A DNA stretch of 21,058 nt from NCBI GenBank assembly GCA_003152795.1, contig PMBA01000280.1, positions 1 through 21,058 of the forward strand, read 5' to 3'. Shown in pieces: positions 8,301 to 14,279 of the stretch. Both the position numbers and the translations under genes were made by a program. Below the pieces are notes generated by a model. The model was not told the origin of the DNA and did no database searches. It was given only the letters and a program-made list of their open reading frames with translations. The number at the start of each line of letters is the position of its first letter. The stretch's first letter is position 1. The stretch is from Acidobacteriaceae bacterium (GTDB lineage: Bacteria > Acidobacteriota > Terriglobia > Terriglobales > Acidobacteriaceae).

Positions 8301-11117
8301 GGACTGGCAGACTACATAGTTTCCGGCCGACGCCTGGCCGCCGTTTTGGCACTGACGGGCGACGATCACCGGGTTGTTGTAAAAATTCTGGCCTAGTCCC
8401 ACTCCGACTATCGCCGCTACGTCCGTGGAAGTTTGAACCGGGTTGGTTTCGGTGACGATTGAACCCGGCCAGAAACTGAGAGCGCCGGTGTAGGTTCCGG
8501 GATTGATTGTGTACGCAGATGTGCTGGGCACCGCCGTGTCGGTGTATGAACAGACCAGTCCAGAACACTGCGATACGCCCGTCACCACCGAGCCACAGGA
8601 GGTGAGGGAGCCGCCTGGACAATTTCCGGAGCCGGGGAGCGGCGAGTTAGTTCCCGGAACCGCCATGCGAAGCACGTCGTAGGTGATCGTGTCGGCGCCG
8701 TTGGCGACGCGCGGCCAGTAGACGACAGGACTATCACTTCCGGTCGAGGACCATTGCAGAACTTCCATTGGAGAGGTCTGAGACGCGCCGTCGTGCGCGA
8801 CAATGAAGTAAGCCAGCACCGTGCTCCCGGACCCCCCGGTCGGGAAGGCTCCATAAGTAGGTGCACCATCTAAGACGTTAACGGCCGCACTTGACTCGTT
8901 CCCAACAATCAAACCGGCAAGGCCCGTCCCCGGAAATGGAGTTTTGGGGGAAGGCGCGGGGTTCTGGCCTAAATTGCTTTCGGAATAAATGTTCCGGATC
9001 GATACTCCGGCGTAATTACCCCTGATGTTCGATGAATAGACCTGCCACAGTCCCGTCCCTTGAATCACGCTGTCGTAGATATACAAGCCGTTGGAATTGT
9101 AGTCGGTGACTCCGATGGATCCCTGGATGTTGGAGTTCTTGAACGTGATGACTGGCGCCATGGCGGCGCTCGGATAAACGCTGCCGCTGTGTCCGGCCCC
9201 CGAAAACACATACGACCCGGCCCAGGTAGCGCTTCCGTTCAACCCGCCGGTGGAACTGTTGCTGAAATGGTCGATAACCGCCTGTTCGTCATCCCACATG
9301 TCGAAAAAATTGTTGAATTTACCAACCGCGCTGTAGTTGTCGTAGAAGACGTCAATGAGGTGTGTTGCCAATCCGTTATCGACAATCGCGCAGTACTCCA
9401 GCGCAACCACGCCGGGAGTGGTCTGCGAAGCAAGGGTGCCGCCTCCATCCGCGTAGCGGAACGTTGTGGAGGAACTGGTGCAGGCCGCTGGAGACGTTCC
9501 CGATCCGCAGTCCGTTACCCGCGCGTCACCCCAATAACCAGGGCTGTCGGTAAAAAGAACCACGACCAGATCGCCAGGACGGAAGTTGTGCGCCGTAGAG
9601 GTAGTGATCGTGGCGTAACCTGCCGTCCGCTGAGTCGCTGTGATCTTCACCCCCGCGTAAGAGGAACTGGTAGAAGGGCCGAGGGGAGCCCGAAACGACA
9701 AACCTTTGATCGTGTTTTCGGGAGCGTCGTTGGAGCTGACCAGGTCGCCAACCTGGACGCAGGGGCCACGGCCCAGGCAATTCAACGATGCTCCATAACC
9801 TTCGAGCAGAGACTGATTCATGTGCACGAAGACTGTTCCGTACACGTTATAGGTATTCAGCGAATGCCCCGGACCAACGCTCGGGATCGTGACGTTGCAC
9901 CCACCGTTATTTCCCCAGTTCGGCAGAGGCGTAATTCCACATGCGGCGTTCAAAGTCTCCTGAATACCGGATGAAGCTGAACTGATCGTGTATCCAGGCG
10001 CAAAGGAATAGAACGGGGTGAACGTAACGGTACCCGACGCCGCTCCCGATGTACATCCACCGGCAGCGCTGATTACGTTGACGACTTCGCTGTTTCCTCC
10101 ACCGGAGAGAAGAACCTGGTACCCGGCTCCGCTGGTTGTATCGATGCCAACCGGGCAAGGAGACAGGGTAACGGTAGCTTGTGATCCGCCGGTTAGTGAA
10201 TTGGAGATGGTCTGAGTCCAGTTGAGCGCCGTGGTGGCATAGGTAATCCCCGCCGGCGCGCCGCCGCCGCAAGATCCCCACGTGGAGTTACCGTTCAGGC
10301 AAGTAGCTGAGCTGGCGACTCCCGCTCCCAATTCGGCGGGCGGGACCGTTCCGGTCACCAGGTCAGCTTTTACCGCAAGCCCGCTGTCAACGTAGTGCCG
10401 GTCGGCGGCCTGGTTGGGTGAGCTCGGATCGGCGGGCAGCGTCAAGGGACCGGTCATGCTGTCGCCGGCTTTGGAGACATAAGCTCCCGACCCCACGTTT
10501 GCCACTGCCGCGTCCACATAACCCTTATTCGCCGCGTCATTGGCGGCGGCTGGCGCGGGCAGGGCCGGGGCGACCGCAAATTGCTTGGCGCCTGTGATCG
10601 TTTCCGTTCCCGCCAGGTGCACCACGGCGGCGTCGAGCGCCCGATTCGCTACTGCGGCGTCCACGTAGCCCTGTGTCACCGCCAGGTTTCCGAGGCCTGT
10701 ACCCGGTGTCGTCAAAACCGCCGCAATGTTTGTCGGCGAGGTAGCGGGAACGGCCCAATATTCCGTCCGCACGGTTCCATCGTCCAGTTGCAGAACCACG
10801 ACGTAGTAAGTTCCGGCCGGTGATGCGCCCACATTGGGAACCAGTTGCGCGGAAAACGCCCCCAGTGGTCCGATCGTCACACTCAGATTGCCGGCCGCTA
10901 CCGGGTCTCCCTCCGCGGTCTGGAACGATGGCCATGAAATGATCACGGTACCCGATGCCGCGCTTCCGTCGGCACGATACACTGTGTCGCTGATCGTCGT
11001 AAGCGCTGGTCCTTGCGCCTGCAACCTCGCCGACAACGTCAACGTTATCAGCAGTATCAGCGCCACCTCCGCCGCCATCGAAAAGTGCTTCTGATTCATT
11101 GCGAAGAATCTGGGCAT
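5382..11117 (-). CDS. Giant secreted phage-tail-fibre-like protein
   Basis: This 1911-aa protein starts at ATG 11117, which has AGGAG 14 nt upstream; an in-frame ATG at 11153 lacks that signal. It has a signal peptide (VALILLITLTLSARLQAQ, cleavage near ~35), unusual for a genuine virion fibre. Next is an Ig/CNA-B-like N-domain (TISDTVYRADGSAASGTVII... YYVVVLQLDDG). Tail-fibre spacers follow: GYVDAAVAN twice, GDSMTGPLTLPADP, and HYVDSGLAVKADL. Residues ~370-680 look like a pectate-lyase-type beta-helix (YGTVFVHMNQSLLEGYG, ENTIKGLSFRAPLG). Two full copies of a ~48-residue SVFGR...GDY.VSQ.TGAAAD..VVH..GAETI module lie near 1102-1148 and 1529-1577. The C-terminal ~160 residues resemble a jelly-roll or receptor-binding tip (TYYVVAADNTANTYDVGLYN, LPGKYYLATTTSC, GFTFYNN). 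It is probably an adhesive, glycan-binding surface or fibre protein. Modules are clear; function is inferred. Confidence 0.8.
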   Translation of the reverse strand: MPRFFAMNQKHFSMAAEVALILLITLTLSARLQAQGPALTTISDTVYRADGSAASGTVIISWPSFQTAEGDPVAAGNLSVTIGPLGAFSAQLVPNVGASPAGTYYVVVLQLDDGTVRTEYWAVPATSPTNIAAVLTTPGTGLGNLAVTQGYVDAAVANRALDAAVVHLAGTETITGAKQFAVAPALPAPAAANDAANKGYVDAAVANVGSGAYVSKAGDSMTGPLTLPADPSSPNQAADRHYVDSGLAVKADLVTGTVPPAELGAGVASSATCLNGNSTWGSCGGGAPAGITYATTALNWTQTISNSLTGGSQATVTLSPCPVGIDTTSGAGYQVLLSGGGNSEVVNVISAAGGCTSGAASGTVTFTPFYSFAPGYTISSASSGIQETLNAACGITPLPNWGNNGGCNVTIPSVGPGHSLNTYNVYGTVFVHMNQSLLEGYGASLNCLGRGPCVQVGDLVSSNDAPENTIKGLSFRAPLGPSTSSSYAGVKITATQRTAGYATITTSTAHNFRPGDLVVVLFTDSPGYWGDARVTDCGSGTSPAACTSSSTTFRYADGGGTLASQTTPGVVALEYCAIVDNGLATHLIDVFYDNYSAVGKFNNFFDMWDDEQAVIDHFSNSSTGGLNGSATWAGSYVFSGAGHSGSVYPSAAMAPVITFKNSNIQGSIGVTDYNSNGLYIYDSVIQGTGLWQVYSSNIRGNYAGVSIRNIYSESNLGQNPAPSPKTPFPGTGLAGLIVGNESSAAVNVLDGAPTYGAFPTGGSGSTVLAYFIVAHDGASQTSPMEVLQWSSTGSDSPVVYWPRVANGADTITYDVLRMAVPGTNSPLPGSGNCPGGSLTSCGSVVTGVSQCSGLVCSYTDTAVPSTSAYTINPGTYTGALSFWPGSIVTETNPVQTSTDVAAIVGVGLGQNFYNNPVIVARQCQNGGQASAGNYVVCQSSLGANANQTAMLISDGQSGQPYTLSKGRLNFGPAALSSLQAHHIVTLIDSNPGLTQTTPGYRPPASANDTWIGTDAPSNAPLSSGQLAFGSPVSITNYIAQTGDGIHGNWVERLSASLKEFNVPAKFDQSVTLAGLSNGCLNVASGVIASTGSPCGSGGGGGNVSSVFGRSGAVMAASGDYTVSQITGAAADASVVHNTGAETIAGAKTFASTVAMSGNLLLPAANGFVPAPGGIGLDTTAGLPVVNLAGTTHQVAFTSSNISGQAGTALALASVPTQCSGSFATGIAANGNANCTTADVVQLSETTPPAGIPNWGVFWFDSATHTPRVIENNGQVVQLGLTNLFNSDPGGDPADNLEERNGSNAQNLRVYSTFVNNTTWQRTSLGFDATDNYSVVRSENATSGSAAGLGFWIGSGLKWVVDAAGNFKAWADNAFNVGSDTGQAAKSIFAKTSFNSVLYGRNDFEIPNDGSTGTGLNQLAVFNTNSPSQAVLASTSASNGVIGVVQGGFGKSGNAVVTWRGYANCIFDNATTAGDAVVASSSTAGDCHDTGSGAQPSAQLIGYVDVTNTLSGQANGIRVNLQSPGSSGSGNVASVFGRTGVVTAGTGDYSVSQVTGAAADSAVVHLAGAETISGSKTFSSDVALSGNLNVAGNINQTGTGPTQWSGKKWTATTATVPGGMDFSLGVGSDSALKCQLVSGASCMPSSGTMVYPGAGLPNSTGSDWGTSYGTSGSGTTVALTASPVFTGSPSVPGYVPASTTVAGHALSSNVTISASDLTTGALQNGTTATTQAAGDNTAKIATDALVFSLGCSNWMTRENGSGTYSFQTGSNKASIQGVILNCPLTTTQLTYYVVAADNTANTYDVGLYNSSGTLLAHTGPTAGTAFAPSASTFKTLSWTGGAVYLLPGKYYLATTTSCSSSCATMGAGNSASGFTFYNNTSVSVSAGGTLNAISAPGDSPSVAATIPAWWIH
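6387..6531 (-). repeat. SVFGR/GAETI module, copy 2
   Basis: This stretch encodes ASVFGRTGVVTAGTGDYSVS followed by QVTGAAADSAVVHLAGAETI. It matches copy 1 at 7673-7815 in order and spacing, and a shorter relative at 10579-10650. It marks a domain boundary within the giant fibre-like protein. Confidence 0.7.
7673..7815 (-). repeat. SVFGR/GAETI module, copy 1
   Basis: This stretch encodes SSVFGRSGAVMAASGDYTVS followed by QITGAAADASVVHNTGAETI and AGAKTFAS. It is preceded by a Gly-rich linker (SGGGGG). The repeat points to internal duplication within the fibre-like gene. Confidence 0.7.
10579..10650 (-). repeat. Partial VVHLAGTETITGAK module in the fibre-like gene
   Basis: The segment encodes AAVVHLAGTETITGAKQF, the C-terminal half of the module found complete at 6387-6531 and 7673-7815. 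It follows GYVDAAVANRALD. The SVFGR half is absent here. Confidence 0.6.
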
Positions 11118-11160
11118 CTCTTGTTCTCTCCTCGTAAGCGCGCGCGATCCCAATTCCAGC

Positions 11161-11188
11161 CAATAAGAAAGCCGCTCTACCGAGCGGC
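11161..11188 (-). terminator. Terminator hairpin before the fibre-like gene
   Basis: The minus strand has a perfect 7-bp stem GCCGCTC / GAGCGGC with loop GGTA (11171-11188), followed by TTTCTTATTGG. It lies 54-71 nt upstream of the fibre-like ATG and downstream of the phosphatase gene. A GGGAAACCGG box lies about 10 nt before the stem, as in the other boundary elements. Confidence 0.68.
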
Positions 11189-11199
11189 GCCCCTGACCG

Positions 11200-11232
11200 G
11201 TTTCCCGTGTGCTCCTCTGTGTCCACCGTGGT
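11200..11232 (-). repeat. CACAGAGG-type intergenic repeat with GGGAAAC box
   Basis: The minus strand reads ACCACGGTGGACACAGAGG then AGCACACGGGAAAC. This is the clearest of three related copies (the others at 974-1016 and 2718-2760). Purine-rich CACAGAGG-like repeats between genes are familiar from several environmental bacterial phyla. The position here is directly ahead of a terminator hairpin. Confidence 0.6.
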
Positions 11233-11306
11233 TCAAGCTTCCGGCTTTTGTCGCTGCCAAACTGCGGACTTTAAAAGGACACTTCGCATATTTCCCAGTT
11301 CGATTC

Positions 11307-11771
11307 TCAGTCTGAACTCTTCGGCTCGCTCTCGACTCGCGACTCCAGAAATCGCCGCACGCTCTCCACATACACGTCGGCAAAGTCCACTACCGGCCTT
11401 CGCGATTCGATCAGGACCATGGCCGCTTCGATATCCCACTCCAACGCACACAATACCGCCAGCGTCATCATCGGAGCCCGGTGCACCCCGGCGGCGCAGT
11501 GAACGTAAACCCGCGCGTCCGGGTCGTCCAGCGCTGCCATCGCGAAATCAACCCCGCGTTTCAGCAGTTCCGGAGGCTTCGGCAAGAAATCGTCATCGGT
11601 CGGATTCCACAGCACCCGAACCCCGTGCGCCGCGGCCAAGGGCTGATCGTCGAACTCGATCTGCATGTTGAGGACGTGGGTCACTCCCGCTTGAACGAGT
11701 TCTTCCATATTCCGGGCGTTCCAAATTCCGCCGCCCAGCGCAACTCGTTCCGTGACCCAGGTCATGTCCAT
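11307..11771 (-). CDS. Dual-specificity / tyrosine phosphatase-like protein
   Basis: This 154-aa protein (start ATG 11771; ATG 11765 is also possible; a TTG at 11807 has weaker support) carries the cysteine-phosphatase P-loop VHCAAGVHRAP, with nucleophile C92 and phosphate-binding R98 (HCX5R). Upstream, NPTDDDF (59-61) can supply the general acid aspartate. The N-terminal part (VTERVALGGGIWNARNMEEL, GVTHVLNM) matches the compact dual-specificity phosphatase fold. These enzymes remove phosphate from Tyr/Ser/Thr or from RNA or polyphosphate substrates; the target here is unknown. It is cytoplasmic, with no signal peptide. It lies between a small basic protein gene and the giant fibre-like gene on the same strand, an unusual phage neighbour. 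The acidic C-terminal tail is not part of the catalytic core. Confidence 0.85.
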   Translation of the reverse strand: MDMTWVTERVALGGGIWNARNMEELVQAGVTHVLNMQIEFDDQPLAAAHGVRVLWNPTDDDFLPKPPELLKRGVDFAMAALDDPDARVYVHCAAGVHRAPMMTLAVLCALEWDIEAAMVLIESRRPVVDFADVYVESVRRFLESRVESEPKSSD

Positions 11772-11821
11772 GCCGCGTTCCGATCGCCTGCCCCTCGCAA
11801 TCCGCAACCCGCGTCTTACGA

Positions 11822-12019
11822 TTATTCTGATTCTACTTCACCTTTCCCGCGGCCCCCTTCGTACGGGCTGGCGGGGAACTCTTCGTACAACCCCAGCTTC
11901 TCGATGAGCGCCTTCGCCACCGATTCCTGCTCTTCGCCCGGATCCTTCCGGGCCACTGTCCCTGCCTGCGGTTCGGGTGCCTTCCGCGATCTCGATCTGA
12001 TCTTCTTCGCCTTCGCCAT
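11822..12019 (-). CDS. Small basic protein, unknown function
   Basis: A 65-aa protein starting at ATG 12019, preceded by a GGGCGGGCAG purine stretch. A TTG at 12031 would put the start inside the terminator, so it is rejected. The N-terminus is strongly basic (AKAKKIRSRSRKAP). The middle has a short amphipathic helix (EEQESVAKALIEKLGLYEEF) and the tail is Gly/Glu-rich. I do not recognise a family. Size and position are compatible with a small DNA-binding or terminase-small-like protein, but nothing proves it. TCGTAAGA, part of the boundary box, follows its stop codon (minus strand, ~11815-11822). Confidence 0.6.
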   Translation of the reverse strand: MAKAKKIRSRSRKAPEPQAGTVARKDPGEEQESVAKALIEKLGLYEEFPASPYEGGRGKGEVESE

Positions 12020-12030
12020 CTGCCCGCCCA

Positions 12031-12080
12031 AATAGAAAAAGGGCGCGATTTGCGTCGCGCCCTTTAGAGTTTCTCTTTTT
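12031..12080 (-). terminator. Rho-independent terminator with AGAGAAAC box
   Basis: On the minus strand AAGAGAAAC is followed by a perfect 8-bp stem GGGCGCGA / TCGCGCCC with a 6-nt loop (12041-12062), flanked by AAA and TTT that lengthen the stem, and then TTTTTCTATT. It separates the HTH gene from the small basic protein gene, whose ATG lies about 12 nt beyond the U-tract. Confidence 0.82.
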
Positions 12081-12094
12081 TTCGACTCTTAAGT

Positions 12095-12679
12095 TCAGGA
12101 TATCAAATTGGAGGGGGGTGTACCGACAAATTTCCGGGATTTATTTCCGCCCTCGTTTGAGTAACTTACATCGAAATTGCGATTTCCGCCCTCTTGACAA
12201 GTTTTTTGCCCCCTGGTCGTCGAAGGGAGTCTCTCCATCAAACCCGCGGCGAGCAGGATACGCGAGAGCTGGTCGAGCGCATCCTGGAGGAGCCGCTCCA
12301 CCATTCTCTGGTTGCGACCAAGCAGTCGCGCCACCTCGGGGATGGTGTATTCCTCAAGAACGTTCATGGCCAGGAGCTTCTTTTCAAGCGCGTCCAGTTT
12401 CCCGATCGCCTGCTCCATGTCGGTCACAAAGATCACAACGTCTTCGAAATTCCTCATGGTGTACGACGTGACGCGAGAGCGGAAGAACTCGCGCCCGAGC
12501 AGCGACGGCAGCCTTCCTACCTCGACCGAAGCGCGGGAATAGCGCCGCAGCAGCGCGATCGTGCGCCTGCGGTAAGGCCACAGGTCCGCTTCTCCTTCGT
12601 CAAAAACCACTGACAGCGGCGGTTGCGCCTGGGCCATTAGACTCCATGCTTTTGCGCTTGTTGCTGGTATGGTCATCAT
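12095..12679 (-). CDS. HTH protein, sigma region 4 / phage late-regulator-like (ArpU/RinA type)
   Basis: A 194-aa protein starting at ATG 12679, with GGAGG about 7 nt upstream. The ATG overlaps the stop codon of the zinc-ribbon gene (ATGA), so the two are translationally coupled; an ATG at 12676 is an alternative. Residues ~93-146 (KLDALEKKLLAMNVLEEYTI, PEVARLLGRNQRMVERLLQDAL, DQLSRILL) have the sigma-70 region 4 helix-turn-helix pattern, preceded by a helical MRNFEDVVIFVTDMEQAI. Phage late-transcription regulators of the ArpU, RinA and LtrC groups have this architecture, usually just before packaging and structural genes, as here. The ~50-residue C-terminal tail is polar, low-complexity and ends soon after. 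It could also be a stand-alone sigma-like factor. The fold is well supported; the regulatory role is inferred. Confidence 0.7.
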   Translation of the reverse strand: MMTIPATSAKAWSLMAQAQPPLSVVFDEGEADLWPYRRRTIALLRRYSRASVEVGRLPSLLGREFFRSRVTSYTMRNFEDVVIFVTDMEQAIGKLDALEKKLLAMNVLEEYTIPEVARLLGRNQRMVERLLQDALDQLSRILLAAGLMERLPSTTRGQKTCQEGGNRNFDVSYSNEGGNKSRKFVGTPPSNLIS

Positions 12680-12960
12680 GCCCACACCTCCGCTGCGGCG
12701 ACGCCCTGCAGAGAATCAATCTGGGCCGGGTTCTGAACGTCTTCCCGTTGCAGATCGGCTTTTTTCATGCGCGGCTTCCGGCGGCGAGAGTTGAGTGGCG
12801 GTGCTTTAGCGGGGTCCGGCATGGCCGCGAGGCGCATCCGGCAACTGGCGCAATACACTCCATCGATTCCCTGCGCGCGCAGCCACAATCCGCCGCAGCG
12901 TTCGCAGTACTTCAGTTCGACCTGGATTTCCTTACCTTCCATCTCGCATATGAAGTTCAT
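12676..12960 (-). CDS. Zinc-ribbon protein
   Basis: A 94-aa protein starting at ATG 12960, with AGAGAGG 6 nt upstream. It has two CxxC knuckles, YCERCGG (C19, C22) and YCASCR (C37, C40), spaced 14 residues apart, which would bind one zinc ion in a rubredoxin-like or zinc-ribbon knuckle. The rest is a basic, probably flexible tail (NSRRRKPRMKKADL). Its stop codon overlaps the ATG of the HTH gene, so it probably works with it or is at least co-expressed. It is likely a nucleic-acid- or protein-binding accessory protein. No specific family is recognised. Confidence 0.75.
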   Translation of the reverse strand: MNFICEMEGKEIQVELKYCERCGGLWLRAQGIDGVYCASCRMRLAAMPDPAKAPPLNSRRRKPRMKKADLQREDVQNPAQIDSLQGVAAAEVWA

Positions 12961-13009
12961 GATTGCCTCTCTTTTTTATGAAACAAAGACATGAAATGAA
13001 AAACGTTCA

Positions 13010-13064
13010 AACCAGAAAAAGCCCCGGTACCGATTTCTCGGTCCAGGGCTCGTTTCTCTTACGA
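13010..13064 (-). terminator. Rho-independent terminator with TCGTAAGAGAAAC box
   Basis: On the minus strand the box TCGTAAGAGAAAC (13052-13064) is followed by a 13-bp stem with a GAAA tetraloop and one bulged A (about 13020-13049), then TTTTTCTGG. It sits between the 75-aa gene and the zinc-ribbon gene. It is the strongest of the four hairpins and shares its 13-nt box exactly with the one at 5323-5335. Confidence 0.83.
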
Positions 13065-13098
13065 TGACCTGTGGCGCTATTTAGTTGGAATCAAGCAA

Positions 13099-13326
13099 TT
13101 ACTGCAGCCTGGCGGCTACCGCCGGCTCGGATTGCCGGAAATAGCCTTCTTCATAGCCGGACTTGAGTACCTGACCATTCTGGACGATGACGCTCAGACG
13201 CCCGCTGAAGTGAATGGCCTGCAACAACCGCTGCATCGCTGCCGAGAGCACTTCCGCCGAGCGTACCTTCCGGCGGAACTCCCCGAAGCTTCTTTCTTCG
13301 TTTTCGTGGAACTGTACTTCTATCAT
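13099..13326 (-). CDS. Small phage-like protein, unknown function
   Basis: A 75-aa protein from ATG 13326; AAGG lies about 12 nt upstream. It is the first gene of the leftward unit, starting about 47 nt after the predicted transcription start. The sequence has an N-terminal charged segment (IEVQFHENEERSFGEFRRKV), a helix (SAEVLSAAMQRLLQAI) and a beta-hairpin-like SGRLSVIVQNGQVLKSGYEE. The last part is faintly like the DUF2292 pattern but too weak to name. As the first gene controlled by the repressor region it may be an early regulator; this is inference. Confidence 0.62.
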   Translation of the reverse strand: MIEVQFHENEERSFGEFRRKVRSAEVLSAAMQRLLQAIHFSGRLSVIVQNGQVLKSGYEEGYFRQSEPAVAARLQ

Positions 13327-13329
13327 GGC

Positions 13330-13383
13330 GGATAACCTTTCTTGCGATCTAAGTGCATTATGAGAAATATAATTAGGTTATCC
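13330..13383. promoter_or_regulatory. Operator-like perfect inverted repeat GGATAACCT / AGGTTATCC
   Basis: GGATAACCT at 13330-13338 and its exact reverse complement AGGTTATCC at 13375-13383 lie 45 bp apart centre to centre, near four helical turns. One arm overlaps the -10 hexamer of the leftward promoter; the other overlaps the Shine-Dalgarno region of the 75-aa gene. This fits binding by the neighbouring CI/LexA-like repressor with looping or cooperative contact. Two AACAACT direct repeats (13395-13401 and 13407-13413) lie next to it. Confidence 0.6.
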
Positions 13384-13408
13384 TATCGCTCACTAACAAC
13401 TAAGTCAA
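13380..13408 (-). promoter_or_regulatory. Leftward promoter of the phage gene unit
   Basis: On the minus strand TTGACT (13403-13408) is followed by exactly 17 nt and TAGGAT (13380-13385), a sigma-70-type promoter with 5/6 and 4/6 consensus matches. It would drive the 75-aa gene and perhaps everything to its left. Its -10 overlaps one arm of the inverted repeat, the classic arrangement for repression. Confidence 0.6.
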
Positions 13409-13428
13409 CAACTGTATTTCCTTAAGGC

Positions 13429-13437
13429 TGTTATACT
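13429..13437 (+). promoter_or_regulatory. Rightward extended -10 promoter for the repressor
   Basis: TGT followed by TATACT forms an extended -10 element. The -35 region is poor (CAACTG), as extended -10 promoters allow. Transcription would begin near 13444, about 40 nt before the repressor ATG, which lacks a visible Shine-Dalgarno. Confidence 0.42.
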
Positions 13438-13484
13438 TGTGCTTCACATAGCACCCGGCTATTGCCGCGTGTTATAGTGCCGCC

Positions 13485-14201
13485 ATGAAATTCCGCATGC
13501 TTCAGGAGAATCTTCGCAAGGCCCTTTGGGAGCGCATTGATACAGGCGAACTGACCGGCTTGCGGCTGGCGGAACAGACGGGCTTCAAGCAAGCCCACAT
13601 CTCCAATTTCCTGAACCGCAAGCGCGGCCTTAGCCTGGAAGGCATGGACAAGGTTCTGAACGTGCAACATCTTTCCGTGCTCGATCTTATCGACCCCGCC
13701 GAAGTCAACAAGCGCGCGTCGGTTTTTCCCTCAACCGCGGATGAATTCGATGACGTAGCGGTCGTTGACTCGCAAATCGCAGCCTGCAATGCGGTGATTA
13801 TGAGCATGCACGTCAAGGAGACCCTGAAGTTCAGGAAGAGTTTCCTGAAGCGTTTGAAGGAGGACGTGGAAGGCGACCGCAGCGGCTGGGAGCGATTTGT
13901 CATCGTCAAAGCGGATGCGCGGCAAGGAATGAGCATGTATCCCCGCGCCATGCCGGGCGCCACGCTGATGCTCGACCGCCACTACAACTCGCTGACTCCG
14001 TACCGGAAGGGCGAAACTAACATGTACGCTGTGCGTAAGGATGGGGCTTGCACGATCAAGTATGTTGAAACTGCCGGTAACAACCTGATCCTGCGTCCGC
14101 ACAATCCCGCGTATCCGATTGAAGTACTAGGCATGGGAGACGGCCAGAAACCCGGCGACTATATCGTAGGCCGTGTGTGCTACGTTGGGATCGAAACGTA
14201 G
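13485..14201 (+). CDS. Phage CI/LexA-like repressor (HTH + S24 peptidase-like domain)
   Basis: A 238-aa protein from ATG 13485. Residues ~20-65 form an XRE-like helix-turn-helix (GLRLAEQTGFKQAHISNFLN, RKRGLSLEGMDKVL). The C-terminal ~95 residues match the S24/LexA fold: GMSMYPRAMPGATLMLDRHY carries the expected nucleophile serine (S150), and TIKYVE the candidate general base lysine (K192), followed by strands ending in VGRVCYVGIET. No clear Ala-Gly or Cys-Gly cleavage site is seen in the linker, so self-cleavage on DNA damage is possible but unproven. It is transcribed divergently from the phage-like genes across a 158-bp region with an inverted repeat, the layout of a lysogeny repressor. It is the only phage-type gene here on the plus strand. 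Confidence 0.85.
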   Translation: MKFRMLQENLRKALWERIDTGELTGLRLAEQTGFKQAHISNFLNRKRGLSLEGMDKVLNVQHLSVLDLIDPAEVNKRASVFPSTADEFDDVAVVDSQIAACNAVIMSMHVKETLKFRKSFLKRLKEDVEGDRSGWERFVIVKADARQGMSMYPRAMPGATLMLDRHYNSLTPYRKGETNMYAVRKDGACTIKYVETAGNNLILRPHNPAYPIEVLGMGDGQKPGDYIVGRVCYVGIET

Positions 14202-14279
14202 GATGCCCACAGGTGTAATAAGTAGTGCATCAATAACGGGAGCGGACACTAACGCGGGGTCTACTAATGGAGCTACTAA

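Noticed and set aside
9060..9974. 304-aa open frame on the plus strand opposite the fibre-like gene
   Set aside because: It is a compositional shadow of the Ser/Thr/Gly-rich fibre codons, with no ribosome site, no domain and no neighbour on that strand.
13099..13326. DUF2292 family assignment for the 75-aa protein
   Set aside because: Only a short hairpin-like segment resembles the family; several expected positions do not fit.
1..14201. Calling the block a complete, inducible prophage
   Set aside because: No integrase, portal, capsid, tail tube, lysis gene or attachment repeat is visible in the window. Only TerL, a repressor and fibre- or regulator-like genes can be supported.
14202..14279. 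Attachment site in the TACTAA-rich stretch after the repressor
   Set aside because: The words are short and imperfect, and the matching left end is outside the window, so nothing supports an att site.
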